Shown here one piece after another: positions 1-9,600 of a stretch of 15,963 nt of DNA. The DNA lies in NCBI GenBank assembly GCA_009602725.1, contig WELB01000084.1, positions 213,919-229,881 on the forward strand, given 5' to 3'. Origin of the DNA: Spirogloea muscicola (Eukaryota; Streptophyta; Zygnematophyceae; Spirogloeales; Spirogloeaceae). Each line of letters opens with the position of its first letter. The first letter of the stretch is position 1. Under the pieces are notes generated by a model. The model saw only the letters and a program-made list of their open reading frames with translations, made no database searches and was not told the origin of the DNA. Position numbers and translations under genes: made by a program.

Positions 1-3000
1 CGCTGCTGGCGGGGGCTGCGCGAAGCTGCTCGGCAGCTGCCGGGAGGAGGGGCATGCCGGCGCCAGCTGCGCGCCGTCGCCGGCTACGCCGCCAGCGGCG
101 GCCTCCGCCCTGCCTCTTCGCGTCGGCGACCGCGTGACGTATGTCAATGTGGACGGCCAGGCTGCCGGTGGCTCCCCGCTCAGGTGATTGACCCCTAAGT
201 CATACCCTAACCCTATTCACTTAAGCTAACCCTGACTCTAGCTACTGAGCCTTAGAACTCTGAGCCCTGACCTGCAGCAGCTGCCTGGCGACTGCGCAGC
301 CGGCCGCCGTGCGGCGCGCGGGGCCGCGTGGTGGCGGCGTACGATGCGGTGGGCGTGCGTTTCGACCACCCGGTGCCGGGCGGCAACACCCTGTCCGGCG
401 CCTGCGACCAGGGCCACGGCCACGTCTGCTACGGTGGGCCCACGCGCTAGACTAGCTCGACCTTGCTGGTGCCGCGCACAGCATGGGCTGACAGGCGCTG
501 GTGCCCCGTGTCCTCAACTCCATGAGCTGCATTGCAATTATGCCACAGTGGCACTTGCCGCTGCCCTCACTCACTCGCACTTATGAGATCCTGTGCTGTG
601 TATTTCCAGTGTCGGACCTGCAGTTAGAAGGCACGCAGAAAGACCACGGTGCTCCGATGCTCACCGCTCTGGCCGAGGTCCGAGCCCCAGACTGTGACTA
701 TCTTTTCACGTCAGCCCTGAGTCACAACCCTGGAGGCTTATATGGGTATACGTCGACATGCTGCTGGTCCTGTATGGGGCTGCTGCAGCGATGCTATAAG
801 CGTCACGGTGCTCCACCATCATCAGGAGCTCGCTGGCCTGCTGACCGCTAAGCAGCCGTGCTCCCGCCCCCGCCCGCAGTTTCTGAAAGCCCGGGCAAAG
901 GGCGAGCCAATCATCGTCTTCCTTCGCGACTGCCGAAGATTGGCGGCGTCGCCAGCGGCGCGCTGTGCTCTGCGCGCTGAGGTGCAGCAGGTCACTGCGC
1001 CCGTTGTCTTTGTGGGTTCTCATACCGAGGAGGAGATTGACATCGACGAGGTTGGTGGGACCTCCTAGTCGCTCTTTAGCGGCGCCACCCCTAGACTGTC
1101 TGGACTTGTTGGTGCCAGTCCACACAATCGCTTCTGTGATTCTTGAGCAAATACACTCGGAATGTGACGCTGGGCAACTTGATAATGTTCAATGGAAAGT
1201 ATTTGATAGTTGCCTTCCTCCTGACAGCTTGCCCTTCTGCAGCGGTAACCTGCTAACTTCTACCCCTTCAATGCTCAGGACCATCCACCAAGCCCAGAGG
1301 CCGCGTATGAGGCCACGCTGGCAGCTGACCCCATCGACGACCTCTTTCCCAATTGCATACCCATCCAGCCTCCCAAGGTTGCCATCTTACGTTGACGATG
1401 TCCTTGATGCACAACTTTAGTTCACAGACGGAATTTGAGATGGGTCTGTGAAGAGCGGCTCATTATAAAGGACATGTGGGCCTGATACACTGAAACAGCC
1501 AGGAGTGTCTCCACTTTACTGCTTCTGATGGACGTGGTTCCAATGATGTGCAGGAAGGGGCAGCCCTAGCGGTCTGGGAGCACCAAATGGAGAGGGACAA
1601 AGAGCTTCTCACTGCACGCGCTAACCTCAGGCTCCTGGAACAAGTGGGGCTGGCTCGACCTTCGGCCAATCTGCTGCTGAGATTTAAGAATGATCACCGT
1701 CATTCTGATAGTTTGAGAAGGGTTGATGGTCACCTTACCTTTTCTCCTGCCAACACTTCGTCCAGGCCCTCAAATGGAGCAATGTGAAGTGCAATGACCT
1801 GAATGCCATCGACTTGAACAACCTGGACATCGATGAGCATGGTTGGCACCTGCCAGCCCATCAGATGTAGCTAAGACTTTGGCCAGGGTTCTTGACAAGC
1901 ACGTGATTTGCCACTAGTCTTGGAGTCCACTTCGAATGGAGACAAGTTGTTTAAAGGCTAACACTAATAGTTGTGCTTATGCGTCTTCACAGCTAGCCTA
2001 TTGTGGTGCTCCTTGCTCATGGTTTGCATACGGTTTGCATCATGCTCATCTAACGGAAATTTAACAAACAGATTCTCAGATTGATTTTCAAGGCCAATTG
2101 TGAAATGCATATTGATGTGATTGTGTAATCTGGCAACTTGCTGAATCCAGCCGCCTTGCTGCCTGGTTGCAGACGCCGACAACGTCGTTGGCTGGGCAAC
2201 GGGAACCTACCTAATGGACTGCGCAGACCCAGTTCAGCGTGAAAATCAGCTCGTCCTGCCTGCTTCAAGGTGACCGACGGAGAGTCTGTCGGCCAGTCTG
2301 AAGCTTTTCCTTGATGCACCTCCCTAGGGTGTTGCACCAGTCCCCTAAAGCCTGTCCCAGATCCAGGTGTTGGCCTTAATAGACGACTATAAACAAATTG
2401 GGGTTTATCGCTCTTGCTACAGGCAGCTGGCTCCGTTGAGAGTGCTCAAAGTCTAAGAAGTGACTGAATTCCCATGTGACATTCGCACGTGTCCAGTGTC
2501 ATGTATGGCGTTCAAATGTTGAGGGCATGGCAGGAAGACTTGCCATCGCTAAAGGAGGTAGGAAACACCTCTTCCCTTTCCCTTGCTGCTGTCTCTAAAT
2601 GCAGCAGTAACCCGTCATCAGGAGACTCGACTTTCTCGAAGAGCCATCATGCCCCTCAAATTTCAAAGATTGACTATGGACTGAGCTTCACCCTTGCGCT
2701 CAGGTCGAAGCAGCAGAGCCCCAACAAGAGCCCTCAAATTTGTCACTGAGCGTCTCAAAGCGGAAACTCAAGGTCTGCTTGGTGCCTCCCATTGATCTGA
2801 ACTGCAACTCTACCTTGTCGCGCTTTCCCATCCAGGATAAGCCTCGTCATAGGCTCGTCTATTGTTACTAGGTAGTGAACTTGGCTGGTGCTGTGCTATC
2901 ATGATGAGTCGATTTTACAAGTGAGACAATGTGATGATTGAGAGGTACTCTGTGAATTTGCTAAGTGGCATTTCGTTTGATGCAGAGGGTGACTGCTGTG

Positions 3001-6000
3001 AACAAGTTCGAGGAGCGAATGCTGTCGGAGGTGGTGCAGGCGGACGAGATTGGCGTGTCATTTGACGAAATTGGGGCGCTGGAGGGAGTCAAGGAAGCGC
3101 TGCGGGAGCTGGTGATGCTCCCGCTGCAGCGGCCCGAGCTCTTCTCCCAGGGGCAGCTGACCAGGCCATGCCGTGGCATCCTGCTCTTTGGGCCACCTGG
3201 CACCGGCAAGACAATGCTGGCCAAGGCCGTCGCAACCGAGGCCGGCGCCAACTTCATCAACATCTCCATGTCCTCTATCCTCTCCAAGGTGCGGTGAAGC
3301 TAATTACCAATTGAGTAAATGGACACTTATGTGTTGAAAGTGGAATATTGGTCATCTCCATGATGGAGCTTGGTAGTCAAACCAACGCTTTGAGAGGCTT
3401 AGCATGCATGGGGCCTCAATGACTTCATGAAGGCTGCACATTGACTCTTTGCTTGTGTCTGCGAGGATACAGTGGCTGGGTGAAGCCGAGAAGAGTATCC
3501 AGGCAATTTTCTCGGTGGCCAGCAAGATATCGCCCACTGTAGTATTCATTGACGAGGTACACACGGCCCTTCAGACTTGAAAGACCTGGTCCTGCATGCA
3601 GACGGCCAACTCAGTCACTCTTGCCTTAATGGGATACTCCTGACTCCACTCTGAGAAGATCTCAAGTTGACATGAAAGTATTCCACTTATATTGGACTAC
3701 TCAAAGCCTGGAGGAGGTTCTTGGTATTTTTCCTTGGTTACGACAGCCTACCAGCTACAGTACAACATTAGCTTCAATTCCTACTGCTGCTGCTCATCAC
3801 CTTAGGTCCTAAACCCAAATTATGCTTCATCGTGTGGCAGGTGGACAGCTTGCTTGGCAAGCGGGGTCAATGGGGGGAGCATGAGACCATGCGCAAGGTG
3901 AAGAATGAGTTCATGGCGCACTGGGACGGCCTGCGCACCAAGGCTGGCGAGCGGGTGCTGGTGCTCGCCGCCACAAACCGGCCCTTCGACTTGGACGATG
4001 CAATCATCCGCAGATTCCCCAGAAGGTTTGACAGACGTACACCCAACCTTGCCGAAGTTGTTGCTTTGGTGATGTGATGTCCTGCCATGCTGCACTGTGA
4101 GCAGGGCACAGTGAACTTATCGTCAAGCAGTCATACTTCAGCTGGGGTACTGTGCACCACTTTGTCTGACCAACACTGTATGTTGCATGTCTGCATGGCA
4201 GACTGATGGTGGACCTACCAGATGCAGCCAACCGGGAGAAGATACTTCGGGTCATCCTTGCAAAGGAGAAGCTGGACAATGCCTTCAGCTTTTCGGAGCT
4301 TGCAAACTCCACCGAGGGCTACTCTGGCAGCGATCTGAAAAACCTCTGCGTGGCTGCAGCTTATCAGCCGATTAGAGAGCTTCTGGAGGGAGAGAGAAAG
4401 GTACATGTCACAGAGCGGCTCCGATAAGTATCACGGCTGCTGTCAATTCTGGTCTAACATTGTCTTCAGGGTCATTAGCATAACAGTAAGAGACGATGAT
4501 TTGCAGATTGGAGAAGCACGTGATGCATGCGTGCACGGTAGTGGCTGTGTGTTCGACCATCAGCTCCACTCATTGTTCATTAGGAGCTGAGACAGCAGCT
4601 CTTGCTTTCAAGGCTCACATATTTTGTAGTTATTCAATTGCACAGAGCAAACCAGACCACTTACATCTCTTCCGATCTTACTGTACCACCCAGTAATATT
4701 TGTCAATGAGCGCTTGCTGAGTCATGCCTTTCCGTTTTCACTCTGTCAGGAGGCGGCAGCAAGGAAGGAGAAAAGCCATAGCGAGGCCAGCTCCGCAGCT
4801 CCTACAGACGCTTCTGCTGCTCAGGAGCAGGAGCAGGAGCAACGCGACCCTGCTCGATTATCAAGCTCTGCGTCGGCAGGGGCTTTTGCTCACCCGGATG
4901 CTCAGTCCCCCAGTGACGGTAGTCATCAGAATGGCCAGCAAAATCCAGCGCTTGAAGCCTGTTCCAAAGCCGAGCAAGTGTCAGTGGAGGCGGCCAGCTG
5001 CAATGCAGGCCACGCCACTGCAACAAGTGTGCAGGATGCAGCCGGGCAAGAAGCAGGAGGAAGTGCGTCCAGTGAGATGCCTGGGGAGCCTCTCCACACG
5101 TCAGTGCTGAGACCTTGCTCGCAAGGAGCAGGACGAGGTGTGGAGAAAGAGGTCCATGCAGCCAGCGCAGGTGAAGATAGTGAGGGCCCACAAGTGAAGG
5201 AGTTATCTGAGGCAGACGACGAAAGACAAGTGATGCAGAGTGACGGTCTCAGAGAGGATGGCAGCGCGGAGGAGCTTAGTTTGCAGAACATTGCAGGGGA
5301 GGAGGACCATGAAGGCAGTGAGGTAGACGGACTTTCGCAGAGGCACGAGTCGCATGATCAATCGCCAGGTCAGATTCTCAGAGATCCTGGAGATGCTCAA
5401 GATGACAGGAACAGCCAGGCTCCACGTGAACATGACACGGAACCCTCTGCCGAGGCTGGAGCCTCGGGAAGTCAATCACACGGCGAGGAGGAGGCGGTGC
5501 CAGTGGAGAGCACAAAGGATGCTGCGACAGAGCTGCAGCCGCAGACGTCCGATGCAGAGGCTGGATCCTCGGGAAGTCAATTACATGGCGAAAAGAAGGC
5601 GGTGCCAGAGGAGAGCACAGAGGAGGCGGCGACAGAGCTGCAGCCTGAGACGTCCCAGGAGGGAGCGAGCAGGGACAACATGAGGAGGAAGGAGGAGCCC
5701 GTAGAGCTCCGGCCATTAACCATGGCTGACATTGCCAAGGCCCGAGAGCAGGTATGTGCCCCACATTCATATTACTCTTTTGCTATAGCTCAATGTTGTA
5801 TCTGCTGTGACTTGTCTTGTCACTAGGAGCTGAGGAAGCTACATAAGAATGACCATCTCCTTGTTGCCGAGCTGCCTCATGCTGCACCACTTGCCACAGT
5901 ACTACAATCTGGTGCTGGAGTGACCTGTCAAGTGGAGGCTTGCGACCTTCTGCCAATTGCAGAGTGCTTCCTAATTTGCTCTCATTGACTGATGAATTTG

Positions 6001-6120
6001 AGGAAGGTCTCGGCGAGCACGGCTGCCAACAGTGGCAGTATGGCAGAGCTGCGACAGTGGAATGACCTGTACGGGGAGGGCGGCTCAAGGAGGAACCAGG
6101 CCCTCACTTATTTCTTGTAG
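1..6120 (+). CDS. Plant-type AAA ATPase (Msp1/spastin 'meiotic' clade), 5'-partial, 16 exons
   Basis: Exons: 1-183 (codons from base 2), 300-433, 610-677, 880-1050, 1279-1377, 1554-1643, 1766-1841, 2173-2269, 2497-2557, 2704-2772, 2986-3288, 3473-3556, 3841-4025, 4202-4400, 4750-5751, 6007-6120. All are GT-AG and phase-consistent, giving 977 residues plus a TAG stop. Visible motifs: GDRV and [20 protein letters not shown] (residues about 42-110), as in large Arabidopsis AAA proteins such as At4g02480; Walker A GPPGTGKT (418-425); Walker B VVFIDE (473-478), split from VDS by an intron; sensor 1 [10 protein letters not shown] (about 520-529); arginine-finger region IIRRFPRR (533-540); sensor 2 [10 protein letters not shown] (579-588); C-terminal [16 protein letters not shown] and [12 protein letters not shown]. 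All ATPase residues are intact. The family forms hexamers that remodel or extract protein substrates; the substrate cannot be told here. The N-terminus (an FHA domain in the large plant members) lies left of the window. Residues 607 to about 922 are an unusual acidic insertion. Exons 7-10 are the least certain, because that linker is poorly conserved. Confidence 0.9.
191..236 (+). repeat. Degenerate telomere-like CCCTAA cluster in ATPase intron 1
   Basis: Within the intron at 184-299 there are several CCCTAA/CCCTGA units (CCCCTAAG, ACCCTAACCCTA, CTAACCCTGAC). This is the C-rich strand of the plant and green-algal telomere repeat (CCCTAAA), but degenerate and irregularly spaced. It is an interstitial remnant or intronic motif, not a chromosome end. 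Confidence 0.6.
4750..5697 (+). other. Acidic low-complexity insertion in the ATPase (residues 607 to about 922)
   Basis: This is most of one 1002-bp exon (4750-5751) lying between the small ATPase-lid domain, which ends LLEGERK, and the conserved C-terminal helix [16 protein letters not shown]. It is rich in Glu, Ser, Ala, Gln, Gly and Asp, has few hydrophobic residues, and has a QEQEQEQ run near its start. It looks intrinsically disordered. Plant homologues, as I recall them, have only a short charged Lys/Glu linker here. The frame stays open for the whole exon, splices in phase at both ends and carries the conserved C-terminal motif at its end, so it is coding and not a retained intron. 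Function unknown. Confidence 0.8.
5452..5661 (+). repeat. In-frame 105-bp (35-aa) tandem duplication in the ATPase insertion
   Basis: Two head-to-tail copies begin at 5452 and 5557, both starting GAGGCTGGA. The protein units start [17 protein letters not shown] and [17 protein letters not shown], and both contain AATELQP followed by Q/ETS. By hand I count about 12 differences over the first 99 aligned bases, with no indel. The duplication keeps the reading frame and lies at residues 841-910 of the partial protein. Confidence 0.9.
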
Positions 6121-6610
6121 CCATTTAGACGGTGCTATTATCCTTAAAGCTAGCTTCTCCTCTGAGCGTTGGGTTGTTGTGCCAAGAGGCCAGGTATTTG
6201 ATGGGCAAGAGCACCAGGACAGATCCATGGCGCTTGTGAGAAAGACACTTGCTACATCAAGCAGATAGATGACAACATCTCTGTTACGTTTTGTCTCTGG
6301 CCTTTTGTGGAGCTCTTGCAGGGACCACTTTAACGAAGAATAATGATAGTACTGGGTTATGCCTGCGCACATATAACGATTGCAGACCAAGATCTGAGCA
6401 CATTGCTAGTCTGCAAAACTGGTTCCCATTTCCCGGAGTCTGTTCATCTGCAGCTGCCGCTGAATCGCATGTGCTTGAAAGTGCAGATAGCTGCACGTCA
6501 GCTATGACACAGTGTGCGTCTGAAAGGTAGTTGTGCACAGATCAAAGGCGAAGTACATCATATCAACTCTGCGAGCTGCACAGCAAGCACAGTCATCGCC
6601 GTTGCTAATC
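6121..6610. other. Tail-to-tail intergenic gap
   Basis: These 490 bp separate the stop codon of the plus-strand ATPase from the stop codon of the minus-strand glycyl-tRNA synthetase, so they must hold both 3' UTRs. I found no TGTAA (the usual green-algal polyadenylation signal) on either strand and no AATAAA that I trust. Open frames here are short and match no family I recognise. No repeat or RNA gene was seen. Confidence 0.6.
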
Positions 6611-9600
6611 TCAGGAGTCCGTGTCTGCGTCTTTGACAACCCTGGGATACTTAAGTGTGACAGCTTGCCAGCTTGTCACACCGTCAAAGATGTCCTTGAC
6701 CACTCCAGCAACCTCGTCCTTGTGGATCCTCACCTGCAATTGGCAAGCAGTGACACTTAGCTCCAGCAGAAAGAGATGAATAGCACCGGGCATACCTCCC
6801 CTGATCCGCCAGCAGGAGGTTGCAGAGTTCACCTGCAATGTGGAGTCCCTGTCTCTAAGAGTGACAGTGCTGGGAGCGTCCAAATCTTCGTCCACCGTGA
6901 TAGCAAATGGGACCCCAAGCTCATCTGTCCGAGCATAGCGCTTGCCTGACAGGAAGCATCAATCACAGAACCAGATCAATCAAACAGAAAATCTTCAATA
7001 CACATACCAAACACAACAACAAAGAACACTGACAGAGCAAGAGTACCTATGCTTGTCCCGGTTGTGTCAATCTTGTTGGCAAGGCCGGCGCGAGTGAGCA
7101 GCCTGGATATCCTGGCAGCCTCTTCCTCCATGGCCGGCTTTGCAACAAGCGGGAAGACGGTGCACTTGATTGGCGCGACAAGTGGCGTGAAGCGGAAGAC
7201 GGTCTTGTCTTCGCTGTTCTTGCGCGTGTAGAACGAGTGCTCGTATAAGCAGTAGATGATGCGCCCAATGCCGAATGACGGCTCAATCACTGACGGCGTG
7301 AAGTTCCTACCCTGCGTCGCAAGCAATCAGAAATATGTCAGCGACCATCAACTATAATCAGGACTCTGAAGCATACAATTGCTTATATCAATGTGGAAGC
7401 TACCGGGCTGATGGGGCCCAGGTGGAATGACTTCCTCCTCACCGTGAGGCGCTTGAGTTCCTTGGAGATGGACACCATATCCTTTGTGATGCTGAACTCC
7501 TGGCCTGTGCCGTAGATCGTCAGCGGCGCCAACCCCTCGCTTGCCAGCTTGCTCTTCATGATGAGCGCCTCCTCCTCCGGCAAGGCCTGGCGCAACAAGG
7601 CCTCAAGGTTGAGGACTGGGGCAAAGAGGGGCAGAAAGTCATGCTCTCTGTGCTAGACCCTAAGCAAACCTCCGGAGCCCTGGACCCTGAACATTGACTG
7701 TAGACTGTTAGGATTGATGAGACCCCAATATTATTTTGCCTGTCATGATGTTCTGTCGTTGCTTGCTTTGGGTGTCAACCTGCTGCTTCACGAGTGCAGA
7801 CTAACAGTTGGCTATCTGGCTGCATACAGCTGATGGAAAGCGGCTAACAAGCAGCAATCTTCGCTACACTACACAAAGGCATGCCGTTTAGGACTTAGGG
7901 TTAGTATTTAGGGTTCGGGTATAGGTCAAAGAGTGGACCTCCAGAGCCTCCTGGATCACCTTCGCGTCCTTCTTGAAGCACTTCCCCAGCTCCTTCTTAT
8001 TGACCGCCACCTCTAGAACCTGCTTGGCAGCTCGAGTCGGTCAGCCCACAGAGCCAAAAGCATCTGAGACTTGTACGCAGTGAGGAGCAATGGCAGAAGC
8101 CGCTGCCTTGTGTCGTACCTGCATCTCCTTCGGCTCCGGAAAGCGCTCATGTGCCACAAGCTCAACCTTGCTCTTCTCCTGCACGCAGCCACGCTGCTTC
8201 TGGTCAGGCCCACACCTGCAGTCAGATCTCACAACGGGGACCTCGAAACTACGGGTGCAATATAAGCAAAACGTCCAACAGAGAAACTGACCAATCGCTG
8301 CAACAGCAGCAAACAAGCGCACTATGAGTACGCCTGATGTTGCTGAGGTAAAAATAGGAGGAGTGAAGCTTAAGAGGGTCCAGGGCTCCGTTGTCACATA
8401 CAGTGTGCGCTTTGAGGTCATAAGCAGAGCGATCAGCGAGGCCAACACACTCGACCCAGCCATAGGAGCACTCGATCTCCGCATCCCAGCAGTCTGCGGC
8501 ATAGTGCGCCATTTCGTGCTGGAGGTGCTGCCGAAAGCGGAGTCGCTCTGGATTGATGCCCAGCGCCGTGAGAAAGAGGAACGTGCGGCCGATGAAGTAG
8601 CCCAGCGTCTCGTTGTCGATCGTGCCCTGCGTCCAAGACGCCTTTCCTTCAGCACGCTCAGCTGCAGGTCTGAGAAGCCAGCCGCGAGAGCGAGAGCGAG
8701 GTCCATGATAAGCAACAGCACCAGGCCAGGGCTTGCCATGCCCTTGACCCAAATCTTGACCCTTTATTGATTTCTTAGTGTTGTGTTACCTTGGACCAGG
8801 TTATTCTCACTCTCTGGCCACACACTAAAGCCTAACCGCCCCATGGAGATGTGAAGGCTCATGACGTCAATCCTGATGTTGTTGTCATGACTTGAGGCAC
8901 TCAAATGAAATGTACCGTAGCTTTAAGATGTCAGTCCTATTCGTATCACGTTACCAGAGACAAGATGGCTTTTTGGAGCTCACAGCTACAACGGCGTCAC
9001 CCAGGCGCGTGCGGACGGGCGTCTTGGGGCCCAGCTGCTCGGCTTGCGGGTAGAGCAGGAACTCCAGATTCGTGACGCTGGCAAACTTGGCGTGGCGCTT
9101 GTTCTCAGGGTGCACAAAGTGCTCAATCTCCGCGAGTGTGAACTCGCGCACCCGCAGGAGGCCCGCCCTCGGTGCAATCTGCGCAGCGGTTGAGAAGAGC
9201 GTCCTTCAGGCTGACATGCTTTAGTAAGGGACACGCCGCTGCCGCACAACGATGTTGGGCGCGAAGGAGCAAAGGAAACCTCGTTGCGGAAGGCCTGCCC
9301 GATCTGCGCAGCCGCAAATGGCAGCTTGTTGCCGTTGTGGTACAGCAGGTCCTTGAAGTTGACGAAGATGCCCTGGGCCGTCTCCGGCCGCAGGTAGCTG
9401 CACGCCACAACGATGGGGTACAGAGCCAAGTACCTCAGTACAACGCTTCAAAGAAGGTTCAGGAGTTCGTGCCAATCAGCGCAGGCCAGCTTAGTGCAGC
9501 TAGCCTTGAAGTGAAGGCAAAGAAGCTACAGGAGAGTCGAGGCAATCACGAGAGAATCAGTAATTGATAAATTTTTCAGTAGTGAAGCAGTCAGAAAGGA

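Noticed and set aside
278-299. Earlier acceptor for ATPase exon 2 at 277
   Set aside because: It leaves the wrong phase with exon 1. The acceptor ending at 299 restores the frame and gives [15 protein letters not shown], which resembles plant homologues.
4802-5770. Several open frames of 90-130 codons on both strands over the large ATPase exon
   Set aside because: They are shadows of the long open ATPase exon, whose frame is fixed by the AAA motifs before it and the conserved C-terminal motif after it.
7887-7925. A true telomere or chromosome end
   Set aside because: Units are degenerate and few, and lie within an intron between exons of an intact gene, so they are interstitial.
8179-8227. 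Alternative upstream acceptor for synthetase exon 7 (CTGCAG then GTGTGGGCC), adding a Cys-rich [10 protein letters not shown] stretch that could look like a metal-binding motif
   Set aside because: It is out of phase with exon 6, which ends in phase 0. The acceptor at 8178 is in phase and gives [13 protein letters not shown], matching homologues.
8041-8739. 232-codon open frame on the minus strand
   Set aside because: It reads through introns of the glycyl-tRNA synthetase, mostly out of frame with the real exons. Only a short part near 8119-8178 coincides with true exon 7.
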